Origin: B46-G9 sp964581175
GTDB lineage: Bacteria > Desulfobacterota > DSM-4660 > Desulfatiglandales > Desulfatiglandaceae
Direction: 5' to 3'
DNA length: 64,000 bases
NCBI GenBank assembly: GCA_964581175.1
Contig: CAZONI010000006.1
Span: 30,951-94,950, forward strand
Part shown: positions 8,363 to 17,243 of the stretch, in pieces
Layout of the letters: each line of letters starts with the position of its first letter
Numbering within the stretch: the stretch's first letter is position 1
The notes under the pieces: generated by a model
Seen by the model: only the letters and a program-made list of their open reading frames with translations
Told to the model about the DNA's origin: nothing
The model's database searches: none
Program-made: the position numbers and the translations under genes

Positions 8363-8809
8363 CGACATCTCCTGAAGTCTTTCTGTCTTGTATTCACCGA
8401 TGACGTACCATTCAGCTAGTATCGTATAGCCAAGATGATCAAATAACTGGCCCATATACTTGACTGCCGGAATGGCTTCATTCATGCCGGTATGTCCGCC
8501 GCCGTAAGTACAGTACACAGCGCACTGTGCCGATGGCCTTCTTGGCGAGGCAGGCCGTATTTCACCGACCCCGGCATATTTTTGCATGCATCCTCTGAAA
8601 AGGCCCATAAGCGCCTTGCCCGGCAGCTGGCCGTACACTCCGGACCCGACAAACACAAAATCGTATTTGAGGATGTCGACTTCCATGTCCTTACCGGTTA
8701 TCTTCACCGTATCCACCTCATGACCTGATTGCTGCACGGTATCACGAATCCGGAACGCCACCTTTTCGGTATTTCCGCTTGTAGTGAAATAGAGATTGAG
8801 TACTTTCAT
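8270..8809 (-). CDS. Flavodoxin-like protein
   Basis: 179 residues, with GGAGGATGC upstream of the ATG. The FMN phosphate loop TTSGNTEK is at residues 9-16. Later loops (VGSGVYGQLPGKAL and CTYGGGHTGMNEA) match flavodoxin / NAD(P)H-oxidoreductase folds. It is slightly longer than classical flavodoxins (about 140-150) and ends in a charged helix. It probably carries low-potential electrons in the cytoplasm. Its 3' end overlaps the broken isochorismatase frame on the other strand. A second flavodoxin-like gene lies at 12.4 kb. Confidence 0.8.
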   Translation of the reverse strand: MKVLNLYFTTSGNTEKVAFRIRDTVQQSGHEVDTVKITGKDMEVDILKYDFVFVGSGVYGQLPGKALMGLFRGCMQKYAGVGEIRPASPRRPSAQCAVYCTYGGGHTGMNEAIPAVKYMGQLFDHLGYTILAEWYVIGEYKTERLQEMSLSGRLGDIRGRPNDQDLKDIEERVKGIFRV

Positions 8810-8835
8810 GCATCCTCCTTTGATCCATGTTACAA

Positions 8836-10014
8836 CTAAATCGTGAGATATCCATCAGGACTGAGGCTGGTTGCCAACATCACCATATTGATATCACGAT
8901 GCTCCATCCAGCTGTTTGCCTGTCTGTTTGCGGGTTCAAGCCAGAAGCTCTCGATTACTCTGATCAACGGCGAGAATTCCCGCAGGGCTTTAATCCGCGA
9001 ATGCAGTGGATATTTGCTGTTGAAAGCGTCTGGATTTTTCGCAATCAACCCCTCCATCTTGTCGAGGGCCTGTAATCCGATTGACAATCCCAGCTCCCTG
9101 AATGCAAGATGGTATTCGGCGGGGAGCTTTAAGGAATTGCTGCCCGCGTAAGATCTCAGACCGGGCAGACAAGAGCCCAGTAAGACGTTCAGCAGGTCGA
9201 TCCGTTCAAAACTCGCATTTATGATCAGCTGCGTCACCCTGCAGGCTGCATCCAAAAGACCGCCAAGACCAAGGGGGTCATCCGTAGTCCAGTTTCTTCC
9301 CTCACAAATATTCGCCATCTCGACAATCTCGGCAGTGAGATCCGGAGGGGTCGAGCCTTCGGGACCTTCCACAGCAGTCGCTTGAAGCTGGCTGTACGTA
9401 ATATAGCCGTCAAGAGGATCGTGATGCCCCATGGATTCCACCAGCGGGTGAGACAGGTCTATGCTCATTTTCCAGTACATGCGTTTTGGGCCGCCGAACA
9501 ATGGAACATAGGTAAATCCGGCATGGGCCGTTTTCGCAAGCTCGATCGCCAACATATTATACATTGGATCTTCAATAACCCGGCTTACCCGATTGAGCGC
9601 GTGCATCCATTTCGTCAGATAATGATAGTACTGCCCGTCTCGATCCCACTCCAGACGCTCGTCATAGGGATCATCGGGCCTTCGTTCATTCATCTGTTTG
9701 CCAATTCTCAATCCCCCGTTTGTTGGATGGACTTTGCCCTCCTCCTCGTCCAGGCCGCTGATCCAGCCGGTTCGTGAATCATCTTCACGGTGCCGGCCGA
9801 GAGTATTGTGAACCTGGTCCACGAGGCGCAGCGCGATATGCTTGTATTTCTCATCGCCTGTTTGACGGTAAACCTCCAGAAAGGTACACACGGCAAAGGC
9901 GTCGGTCCACAGGTAGCGCCGCGGGGCCTTGCCGAGGGGCAGAAGTCCGGTCTGATCGGCGAATTCCGTCATCATTGCCAGGGTCAGCGATCCGGAAGAG
10001 TATGGTTTCATCAT
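8836..10014 (-). CDS. Conserved protein resembling an alpha/alpha-barrel glycosidase; function unknown
   Basis: 392 residues from the ATG at 10014. An in-frame ATG at 10119 would add 35 residues, and neither start has a strong ribosome binding site. The protein has no signal peptide. Helical segments rich in aromatic and acidic residues (RRYLWTDAFAVCTFLEVYR, RLEWDRDGQYYHYLTKWMH, GHHDPLDGYITYSQL) look like the repeated hairpins of six-hairpin glycosidases, but I cannot name catalytic residues. It is divergent from the radical SAM / SEC-C gene, with about 156 bp between starts, so the two may share a control region. Treat the fold as a suggestion. Confidence 0.6.
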   Translation of the reverse strand: MMKPYSSGSLTLAMMTEFADQTGLLPLGKAPRRYLWTDAFAVCTFLEVYRQTGDEKYKHIALRLVDQVHNTLGRHREDDSRTGWISGLDEEEGKVHPTNGGLRIGKQMNERRPDDPYDERLEWDRDGQYYHYLTKWMHALNRVSRVIEDPMYNMLAIELAKTAHAGFTYVPLFGGPKRMYWKMSIDLSHPLVESMGHHDPLDGYITYSQLQATAVEGPEGSTPPDLTAEIVEMANICEGRNWTTDDPLGLGGLLDAACRVTQLIINASFERIDLLNVLLGSCLPGLRSYAGSNSLKLPAEYHLAFRELGLSIGLQALDKMEGLIAKNPDAFNSKYPLHSRIKALREFSPLIRVIESFWLEPANRQANSWMEHRDINMVMLATSLSPDGYLTI

Positions 10015-10170
10015 GTAAAAAGCATAGCATATTCGGTCCGGGATTGTAAGTGTGACATTCCCTGGATGCCCAGATAGAGAGACCCCGCAGAAATCCTTGT
10101 CCTTTGGGTAAGATCGCATATAATAGACTTGAAGTGCAGACATTGGGACCCGAAAGAATGGAGAGGCAGG

Positions 10171-11469
10171 ATGCCCGGGGAATTCACGGAATCCAAACAG
10201 CTGGAAATGGGGAATGATGGTGCAATTGGGAGAGTTTCCCGTCCATTTCAGATTTTCAGCAAACCGGCCGGGGCCAGCTGCAATCTCGGCTGCCGCTATT
10301 GTTACTATCTGAAGAAGGGGGATCTCTATCCCGAGGATCACGGCAGCCGGATGTCCAATGATATTCTGGAAAGCTACATCGCCCAGCATATCAATGCGTC
10401 TCAGGATTCGGTTGTCAGATTTTCCTGGCATGGAGGCGAGCCGACCATCCTGGGACCGGATTATTATCGCACTATCCTGGAGATACAGCGAAAGCATCAA
10501 CTCCCTGGAAAGCGCATAGCCAATGGCATCCAGACCAATGGGACCCTTTTGACGGAAGACTGGTGCAGTTTTTTGGCGATGGAGGGCTTCTCAGTCGGGC
10601 TCAGCCTGGACGGACCGGAGGAGTTCCATGACAGATACCGTCTTACCAAAGACGGTAGACCCACGCATAAAAAGGCCGTGCAGGGGTATCAACTCCTTCG
10701 ACGGCACGGCATGACGCCGGACATACTATGCGTGGTCAATGCTCATAATGTGCAGCACCCCAGGGAGGTTTATGGTTTTTTCAAGGAGATCGGGGCGCGA
10801 TACATCGGATTTCTGCCCCTGGTCGAACCGGAGCCGGCGGGAGAGAACGGTGTGAGCCCGGCGACTGTTCCTGCGGAGGATTTTGGCACGTTTCTCTGCG
10901 CTGTATTTGACGAGTGGCGGGACCGGGATATCGGCAGGATCAAGGTACAGCTATTCGAGGAAGCAGCCAAGACCGCATTCAATCAGGATCACGAGCTCTG
11001 TATCTTCCGTCCAACCTGCGGGGATATTCCCGTCATCGAGAAGAACGGCGATTTCTTTTGCTGTGATCATTTTGTAGACCCTGAGCATCGGATCGGGAAT
11101 ATCAGGGAAACTCCCCTTGCACGCCTGCTGGAGAGTCCGGACTTGATCGCCTTCGGACGGCTTAAACGGGACGGCCTGCCCCGTTACTGCCGGCGATGCG
11201 AGTTCCTGGCCATGTGCAACGGCGAGTGCCCGAGGAACCGATTGATTCGAAGCCCAGATGGAGAGGAGGGGTTGAACTACCTCTGCGCAGGATACAAACG
11301 CTTCTTTAGCCACATCCGGTCGTTTGTGAAGGGACTGGCGGCCCTGCAGCACAGGGAAAACCGGCCAACTCCCCGGAGCGGGGCTCCGCTCCGGACAAAA
11401 ACAGGCCGCAACGATCCCTGTCCTTGCGGAAGCGGCAGGAAATACAAGAAATGCTGTCTGGGGAAATGA
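10171..11469 (+). CDS. SPASM-domain radical SAM enzyme (anaerobic sulfatase-maturase-like) with a SEC-C tail
   Basis: 432 residues from the ATG at 10171, with GGAGAGGCAGG upstream; an ATG at 10129 is also in frame. The radical SAM motif CNLGCRYCYYLKK is near residue 35, followed by FSWHGGEPT. The SPASM region has CGDIPVIEKNGDFFCCDHF and CRRCEFLAMCNGECPRNR, which are typical of anaerobic sulfatase-maturating enzymes that oxidise a Cys or Ser to formylglycine. The last 20-odd residues are a SEC-C zinc motif (NDPCPCGSGRKYKKCC), normally seen on SecA and on many unrelated proteins. No sulfatase gene is near, so the target protein is unknown. The convergent hydrolase gene ends 8 bp away. Confidence 0.85.
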   Translation: MPGEFTESKQLEMGNDGAIGRVSRPFQIFSKPAGASCNLGCRYCYYLKKGDLYPEDHGSRMSNDILESYIAQHINASQDSVVRFSWHGGEPTILGPDYYRTILEIQRKHQLPGKRIANGIQTNGTLLTEDWCSFLAMEGFSVGLSLDGPEEFHDRYRLTKDGRPTHKKAVQGYQLLRRHGMTPDILCVVNAHNVQHPREVYGFFKEIGARYIGFLPLVEPEPAGENGVSPATVPAEDFGTFLCAVFDEWRDRDIGRIKVQLFEEAAKTAFNQDHELCIFRPTCGDIPVIEKNGDFFCCDHFVDPEHRIGNIRETPLARLLESPDLIAFGRLKRDGLPRYCRRCEFLAMCNGECPRNRLIRSPDGEEGLNYLCAGYKRFFSHIRSFVKGLAALQHRENRPTPRSGAPLRTKTGRNDPCPCGSGRKYKKCCLGK

Positions 11470-11476
11470 CCCGGAT

Positions 11477-12352
11477 CTATGTTTTCAGTTTCTCCTTCAG
11501 GAATTCAATCGTGCGCTTCCAGGCCAGCTGTGCAGCCTCCTTATTATATCGCGCCGCGTTGGTATCGTTGTGAAAGGCATGCTCGGCGCCTTTGTACATG
11601 TAGAGCCGGTAATCTATGGAGGCCTTTTTTAAAGCCTCTTCAAATGCGGGGATACCTTTGTTTATACGATCATCGTTGCCCGCATAGTGGAGAAGAAGAG
11701 AAGCTTTGATTTTAGGGACATCTTCAGGTGAGGGCTGCATGCCGTAGAAAGGCACGGCCGCTTTCAAGTCAGGTGAGTTTACCGCAAGCTGGTTGGCCAT
11801 CCCTCCTCCCCAGCAGAAACCGATGACGCCGACGTTTCCGTCGCATTGGGGATAGGTCTGCAGGTATTTCAACGCGGCGGCATAGTTCCTTACAGTGGTC
11901 TCCCTGTCAAGTTGTTCCATCATGCGCCGGGCCTTTGCCGGATCTTCGGGCGAGCCTCCAAGGGGGGACAGTGCATCAGGGGCTATGGCCAGAAAACCCT
12001 CTACGGCCAGCCGCCTGGCAACATCTTCGATGTAGGGGGTGAGACCCCAAATCTCGTGGATGACGATAACGCCCGGTACTTTTGCATCTCCTCTGGGCCG
12101 TACCAGATCCGCACGGATCTCGCCCGTTGCCCCCGGATAGTCCACGTATTCCGACCGGACACGGGGATCGTCCTCTGAAATGATTCCCGCAAGCGCGCAG
12201 TAGTTTTCCAGGAAAGGCAGCAATGACGAAGCAGCAACAGCTCCTGCTGCGACAAGGGTCAGCTGGGTGAGAAATCTTCGACGATCAAACAATCCGTCTT
12301 CACTGGCATAGCGAAGATCGATAGATTCGTGTTCCGTCTTTTTTTGCGCCAT
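11477..12352 (-). CDS. Tat-exported dienelactone hydrolase family protein
   Basis: 291 residues. The N-terminus has a twin-arginine signal (DRRRFLTQ at about 23-30, followed by a hydrophobic stretch), so the mature protein should be periplasmic. The catalytic triad of dienelactone hydrolases is visible: Cys180 in GFCWGGG, Asp227 or 228 in YAGNDDR, and His258 in GAEHAFHN, with Glu100 in VIHEIWG. Length and order fit the family. Exported members are common in proteobacteria and have poorly known ester or lactone substrates. The next gene upstream on this strand is a flavodoxin, 35 bp from this start, so the two may form an operon. Confidence 0.85.
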   Translation of the reverse strand: MAQKKTEHESIDLRYASEDGLFDRRRFLTQLTLVAAGAVAASSLLPFLENYCALAGIISEDDPRVRSEYVDYPGATGEIRADLVRPRGDAKVPGVIVIHEIWGLTPYIEDVARRLAVEGFLAIAPDALSPLGGSPEDPAKARRMMEQLDRETTVRNYAAALKYLQTYPQCDGNVGVIGFCWGGGMANQLAVNSPDLKAAVPFYGMQPSPEDVPKIKASLLLHYAGNDDRINKGIPAFEEALKKASIDYRLYMYKGAEHAFHNDTNAARYNKEAAQLAWKRTIEFLKEKLKT

Positions 12353-12387
12353 GGTTTTTTTCCCCTACGGTCCAACCGGCAGGCAAG

Positions 12388-12888
12388 TCACGATGCAAGG
12401 GCCTTCGCCACCATCCCCCTGGCCCATTCCCTTCCATCCTCCAACTCCGCTTCATCGGGGTGCCCCGTTGCACTCTGGGCCTCTGCAACCCAGGCCTTGT
12501 GCTCGGGTTTTTTTGCAAGCTGGTCAAGGAGGCTGAGTTTTACCTTTCCCCGACAAGCAAAGGTCCCGATTACCCGCTCCCTCACGGAAACACCCAGGGC
12601 CTGATAGAATGCCGTAATGGCCAGTTGTCCTCCCTTCAGGGATCCGTGGGTACCGAAGAGGGCAAGCTTCTTGCCTTTCGGGATTGTCTTCAAAAAGGAT
12701 TCCACTTTTGCAGGCAGGCCCTGTGCATGAACCGGAAAGCCGCAGAAAATAAGATCATACACTTCCAGATCCCGCGCTTTATCAATCGGCGCGATCTCTT
12801 TTCCCACCTGTCCGGCGCCCTCGTAGATCGCCCGGGCGAGCTTTTCAGTGTTTCCCGTCTCCGAATAGTATGTCACCAGTGCCTTCAT
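12388..12888 (-). CDS. Flavodoxin-like protein
   Basis: 166 residues from the ATG at 12888, which has GGAGGGTGAA upstream; an in-frame ATG 10 codons earlier lies before this signal. The FMN loop SETGNTEK is at residues 9-16. GFPVHAQGLP and FGTHGSLKGGQ are the usual flavodoxin loops, and the C-terminal third (from about residue 110) carries an extra helical segment with one Cys (FACRGK). It precedes the Tat hydrolase gene on the same strand. It probably serves as an electron carrier or flavin reductase; the partner is unknown. Confidence 0.8.
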   Translation of the reverse strand: MKALVTYYSETGNTEKLARAIYEGAGQVGKEIAPIDKARDLEVYDLIFCGFPVHAQGLPAKVESFLKTIPKGKKLALFGTHGSLKGGQLAITAFYQALGVSVRERVIGTFACRGKVKLSLLDQLAKKPEHKAWVAEAQSATGHPDEAELEDGREWARGMVAKALAS

Positions 12889-13107
12889 TTCACCCTCCTT
12901 CGGTAGAAAAATTTTCAAGAAAAATTTACAAGGTTTTCATGATAATTGCAAGGAAATTGGAGCCGGCATCGAATCATCTGGACAATTTTTCGATCCAGGA
13001 TTACCATGCTTCAAAACAGTACGATTATGCGTTCCCTGAAATGCCGAACAGTTTTTCAGCTCTTGCCTGAGGACGGGCTAACCTGCGTAAGTCTCTTGGA
13101 GGCTGTC

Positions 13108-13578
13108 ATGGTTCAGAGAAACAGGTCCATCGGCGTGACGACACGTTTGCTGTTTGGGTTTATTGGCGGTTTTTTCGGTACCCTGATTTTTCACCAGCTG
13201 ACGCTCGCGGTATTGTGGGGCGTGGGCTTTGCGCCGTTCAGGCCTTTTCCGATGGCGGCAACCCAACCGTTCGGAGTGCCGGCGATGCTTTCGCTTGCAT
13301 TCTGGGGCGGCGTTTGGGGAATCCCTTTTGCACTGATCGACAGGCGCTTTCCACGCCGCGGGGGCTATTGGGTGACGGCATTCCTGTTCGGCGCCGTGCT
13401 GCCTTCGGTGGTCGCCCTTCTGGTGGTGCTGCCGCTCAAGGGCCGGCCGATGGGCGGCGGATGGCATCTACCCCTCCTGTTGACCGCCTTCCTGATTAAC
13501 GGTGCGTGGGGCGTCGGCACGGGGATAATTCTTAAGACCTTGTGCTCCTGGTTCAGCGGCTCGTCAAGAATGACCTGA
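13108..13578 (+). CDS. Small multi-span membrane protein
   Basis: 156 residues from the ATG at 13108, chosen because TTGGAGG lies seven bases upstream; the open frame runs back to 12946 without a better signal. Four hydrophobic segments are visible (about residues 12-38, 53-72, 84-104 and 115-140), linked by short basic loops such as DRRFPRRGGY. I do not recognise the family. It is convergent with the histidine kinase gene, with only 4 bp between stops. The high GC content is in line with its neighbours. Confidence 0.6.
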   Translation: MVQRNRSIGVTTRLLFGFIGGFFGTLIFHQLTLAVLWGVGFAPFRPFPMAATQPFGVPAMLSLAFWGGVWGIPFALIDRRFPRRGGYWVTAFLFGAVLPSVVALLVVLPLKGRPMGGGWHLPLLLTAFLINGAWGVGTGIILKTLCSWFSGSSRMT

Positions 13579-13582
13579 ACCA

Positions 13583-16336
13583 TCAATGATCCAAAGCCTC
13601 CCTCACATTTCTCGACAGCTTCTCGAGGGTGTAGGGTTTCTGTATGAAACCCCTGCAGCCGCGATCCAGTATCTCTTGTGCCTGTCCGTTGAGACTGTAG
13701 CCGCTCGATAGGAGCACATTGATAGACGGATCGATCTGCTTCAAGCGATCATAGGTCTCTCCGCCGCTCATTTTCGGCATGATCATATCCAGGATGACGA
13801 GATCAATCCCCTCCTTTTCCTTGCGATAGATCTCCAACGCTTCCTGTCCGCTTTTGGCCGTTTTCACGTGGAATCCCAATCTTGACAGGAACTGGTGTCC
13901 AAGTTCTACGATCGCATCCTCGTCGTCCACAAAGAGGATGGTCTCGCTCCCATTGAGAATGCTCCTGCTCGGTTCCGCCGTCTCGCGAATTTCCTTAGCC
14001 GTTGCCGGAAGGTAGACATTGAACGTGCTCCCCTCACCCTTTTCGCTGTATACGTTGATGACACCATTATGGTTTCTGATAATTCCGTATGCGGAAGCCA
14101 GCCCCAGTCCGGTCCCGCGGCCCATCTGCCGGGTTGTGAAGAATGGGTCGAAGACCCTTTTCAGGACGGCTTCATCCATACCGATCCCGATATCCGTAAC
14201 AGATATTCTGACGAATCTTCCAGGCGCGATTCCGTAAGCTCTGACTTCGTATTCACTGAGAGTGAGATTCTGGGTCTCTATAAACAGTTCCCCCCCTTCA
14301 GGCATTGCATGCCAGGCATTGACGTAAAGGTTCAAAAGCACCTGTTCAATTTGGCCCTGGTCCACCTCCACGGTCCAGAGGTCTTCCTGAAACCGTTCGT
14401 GAATGCTGATCTCTTTCTTCGTCCGGCTGAACAGATCCGCGCTCGCCCTGATCAATTCGTTCAGGTTCGTCGGCTTCACTTCATACTTTCCCCTCCGGGC
14501 AGCCCCCAGAAGCTGCCTTGTCAACTCGGAACCATTCTTGACCAGCTTCTCTATGCTCCTGAGGTTCCCGTAGTGGGGATTTTCGGAATCCATGTCCAGG
14601 AGGACCAGAGAAGCGTTTCCCTGGATGCCCATGAGAAGGTTATTGAAGTCATGGGCTATTCCGCCCGCCAGGGTCCCTATGGCTTCCATCTTCTTGGCCT
14701 GGAGGAGTTGGGCCTCCATTTTTTTCTGTGGGGTCAGATCCTTGAGAAAATTGAGTGTTGCCGGTCTTTCTTCCCAGGAAATCGGGAGATGATTGAGTTC
14801 GACCCACAGAATTTCTCCCTTCTTGTTTACGAGACGAAAAGACTGGGTGCTCAGGCAACGTTCCTCGGTTTCAGGCTTGTCCTGATATCCTTCAGGAAAG
14901 ACAGTCCTGTCTTCTGAATGAACAAGATCCAGGAAGGACATGCTTGCCAATTCTTCCGTCGAATAGCCTGTCAGTTCTTTGGTCCGGGAATTTGGGAATT
15001 TCACCGCCTCATCCTGAATGATGAAGATGCCTTCATTGGCATTTTCCACCACCAGGCGATGCTTCTCCTCACTCTCCCTCAATGCGCGTTCCGCCTTCCT
15101 CTGTTCAGTTCGGTCCCGTGAAATCCCGCGGAAGCCTACGGGTTCTCCGGAAGAATTCCTGATAAGCGAGGCCGAAGACTCGGTCATCACTACTGAACCG
15201 TCCTTTTTTATGACCTCGAAGTCGATGAACTTTGCGGGAACGCCGGTCTTGTATATTTGGTTGTAGATAGAGAAAATCTGCCCTCTGTCTTGAGGCGACG
15301 AAAACTGCCTGTAATTCATGTTCATCACTTCATCGCGAGGGTAGCCGTGAATCCTGCACAATGCTTCGTTGAAGTACGTAAAATTCCCAGCCAGATCTAC
15401 CTCCCAATACCCCTCTTCCATGGTCTCGAGAATATTGCGATACCTTTCCTCACTCTGACGGAGAGCATTTTGAGCCTCCTTCAGGGAAGTGATGACCGTG
15501 GCCACCACCAGCACGCAGGCCTCTCCTTTGAACCTGATCGGCCTCGCTGACACGAGGTCGTCCATGATATTCCCGTCCTTGGCCTGGAACCGTACCTCAA
15601 GTGCGTCTACCCCGCCGTCGCACTCTAAGGCTTCAGTTAACCGGAGCCGGTCGGAAGGATCAGGGTAGAGGTTCAGATCCAGGCTGGTCTTTCCGATGAT
15701 CTCCTCGGTGCTGTACCCGGTCAGCCGGCAAAAGGCCTCATTGACTTGGATGTAACGGCCATCCCCTGCGCGGAGAATGGCAATGGCATCAGGGGCCAGC
15801 GCGAGAACACTCCGGTGACTTTCCTCACTTTCCTTGAGCGCTTCTTGGACCTGGTTCAGGGGGGTGACGGCTTTGCATACAGAAATAAGACGTGCTTCTC
15901 CCTGATACCGGATGGGCATGACAGACAAAAGGTCATCCCGGACACTCCCATCCTTGACTCTGAACCGCACTTCAAGTCCATCCACCCGGCCGTTCTTTCG
16001 AAGACATTGCGCTATTCGATTCCGGTCGGCGAGGTCCGCATACAGATTCAGTTCCAGAGGGGTCCGGCCTATCGCTTCCTCTACGCTGTACCCAGTCAAA
16101 CGAGTGAAGGCTTCATTGACGAATACGTAGCGGCCGTCAGACACACGGTTGATGGCGACGGCATCGGAGGTCATGGCGAGGAAGGCTGCGAACATCTCCT
16201 CATATTGGCGGAGAGGTACATCAAGGGAGCGGGCGTTCCCCTGTAAATGCTCCTGTAAAGATCTGGGTTTGGCCATGGTTCCCTCAAGATCTGGAATCCG
16301 CTTCTTGAGCTCCGCGCAGGTCGGCTTTTCTGCCAT
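13583..16336 (-). CDS. Hybrid histidine kinase with multiple PAS domains and a receiver domain
   Basis: 917 residues from the ATG at 16336 (GGAG upstream); a start 15 codons earlier is possible. The N-terminus has no transmembrane helix, so the protein is probably cytoplasmic. Four PAS domains follow one another (RYVFVNEAFTRLTGYS, RYIQVNEAFCRLTGYS, NFTYFNEALCRIHGY, and one ending at ELTGYSTEEL). Then come the HisKA box with His562 (GGIAHDFNNLL), the HATPase boxes (NLYVNAWHAM, DIGIGMD, GRGTGLGLASAYG) and a C-terminal receiver with Asp850 (VILDMIMPKMSGG) and Lys in FIQKPY. The first two PAS domains are near-duplicates, which suggests internal duplication. No cognate output regulator is adjacent. 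Confidence 0.9.
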   Translation of the reverse strand: MAEKPTCAELKKRIPDLEGTMAKPRSLQEHLQGNARSLDVPLRQYEEMFAAFLAMTSDAVAINRVSDGRYVFVNEAFTRLTGYSVEEAIGRTPLELNLYADLADRNRIAQCLRKNGRVDGLEVRFRVKDGSVRDDLLSVMPIRYQGEARLISVCKAVTPLNQVQEALKESEESHRSVLALAPDAIAILRAGDGRYIQVNEAFCRLTGYSTEEIIGKTSLDLNLYPDPSDRLRLTEALECDGGVDALEVRFQAKDGNIMDDLVSARPIRFKGEACVLVVATVITSLKEAQNALRQSEERYRNILETMEEGYWEVDLAGNFTYFNEALCRIHGYPRDEVMNMNYRQFSSPQDRGQIFSIYNQIYKTGVPAKFIDFEVIKKDGSVVMTESSASLIRNSSGEPVGFRGISRDRTEQRKAERALRESEEKHRLVVENANEGIFIIQDEAVKFPNSRTKELTGYSTEELASMSFLDLVHSEDRTVFPEGYQDKPETEERCLSTQSFRLVNKKGEILWVELNHLPISWEERPATLNFLKDLTPQKKMEAQLLQAKKMEAIGTLAGGIAHDFNNLLMGIQGNASLVLLDMDSENPHYGNLRSIEKLVKNGSELTRQLLGAARRGKYEVKPTNLNELIRASADLFSRTKKEISIHERFQEDLWTVEVDQGQIEQVLLNLYVNAWHAMPEGGELFIETQNLTLSEYEVRAYGIAPGRFVRISVTDIGIGMDEAVLKRVFDPFFTTRQMGRGTGLGLASAYGIIRNHNGVINVYSEKGEGSTFNVYLPATAKEIRETAEPSRSILNGSETILFVDDEDAIVELGHQFLSRLGFHVKTAKSGQEALEIYRKEKEGIDLVILDMIMPKMSGGETYDRLKQIDPSINVLLSSGYSLNGQAQEILDRGCRGFIQKPYTLEKLSRNVREALDH

Positions 16337-16742
16337 CTGTTTCTCCAGGTATTTTTCTCCCGGGTGATGCGTTGTTTCCACCCTTTTGTCACGAAAGCGG
16401 TATTGCCCCTTTTTCCCATCGGCAAATTATACATTTCGCATGAAAATTTTCCGCTTCGTCGACATCGCCCTCAACATCGTCATGCTGCCTCTCAACGTGG
16501 GCGGAATTCTTCTCAATGATTGACAAACGGCCGTCGACAGTGATATGGCACAGTCAAACAATATCGAATAAGCTGTTCCCGTGCATACAGGAACCGTTTC
16601 TCCAAAATATCGGACCGTTGCCCCTCTGAATGGGGTTGACGGGTATGAGGGACGAATCGGGTGCTTTCCTGACCGAATCAGCTAAGAAGTTGAGGAGGTT
16701 CACAAAGGAATAAACCCAGAGTATATGCGCAAGGGTGTCCGT
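16337..16742. other. Intergenic region between kinase and yajD-like gene
   Basis: About 400 bp without a gene I would defend. A 27-codon plus-strand frame (16440-16523, starting MKIFRFVDIALNI) has coding-like base use but no ribosome binding site and may be a chance or degenerate frame. No terminator or operator was recognised. Confidence 0.4.
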
Positions 16743-17129
16743 ATGCAGGATACGAGGAGTGGAGAAAAAAGCGAGAAAATAAAGCAGACTGTTGCACAGG
16801 TGCGCCGTGACCAGGAACGCCGGGAAAAGACCTACCGGGAACGGGCACTGAAACTTTTCCCATGGGTGTGCGGGCGCTGCGGACGGGAATTTTCCGGCAA
16901 GAATCTTCGCTTGCTTACTGTTCACCACAAGGACCACAACCATGAGAACAATCCTCCCGACGGAAGCAACTGGGAACTCTTATGTGTGTACTGTCATGAT
17001 AATGAACACTCGCGCTATCTGGATGCGGAGTGGTCTGACGGCCCCACGCCGGGGGGTAATCAAGGGCCGTCCTCTACCTACAAGCCCTTTGCGGGCCTCG
17101 ATTCCCTGCTGAAGGACAAGAAAGAATAG
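16743..17129 (+). CDS. yajD: YajD-family HNH nuclease-like protein
   Basis: 128 residues from the ATG at 16743, with AAGGGTG upstream; an ATG six codons earlier is also in frame. The core closely follows E. coli YajD: YRERALKLFPWVCGRCGREF, then LTVHHKDHNHENNPPDGSNW and ELLCVYCHDNEHS. Zinc ligands are probably Cys43, Cys46, Cys81 and Cys84, and the HNH catalytic centre is His61-His62 with His66 and Asn nearby. The C-terminal KPFAGLDSLLKDKKE also matches. A lysine- and arginine-rich leader of about 30 residues is longer than in E. coli. Cellular role is not established for the family. Confidence 0.85.
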   Translation: MQDTRSGEKSEKIKQTVAQVRRDQERREKTYRERALKLFPWVCGRCGREFSGKNLRLLTVHHKDHNHENNPPDGSNWELLCVYCHDNEHSRYLDAEWSDGPTPGGNQGPSSTYKPFAGLDSLLKDKKE

Positions 17130-17167
17130 CAGCCTGCTATTCTGACCGGGCATTTGATGACGGAATG

Positions 17168-17240
17168 ACGGAAGAAAAGGCTCCCTCCCTGAGCCTTCCT
17201 AAGAGACTCCCTGATGCCTCTCGCTTTGCGGGAAGAGACT
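17168..17240 (-). repeat. Dispersed structured repeat, copy D (truncated)
   Basis: Read on the minus strand it starts with GAGTGAGTCTCTTCCCGC, continues through the flank to one arm (plus-strand 17179-17197), then breaks off a few bases into the core after CTTTTCTTCCG. Order and orientation agree with copies A and C. The second arm and the rest of the core are missing. It touches the 3' end of the methyltransferase gene, so it may have replaced that gene's original downstream sequence. Confidence 0.65.
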
Positions 17241-17243
17241 CAC

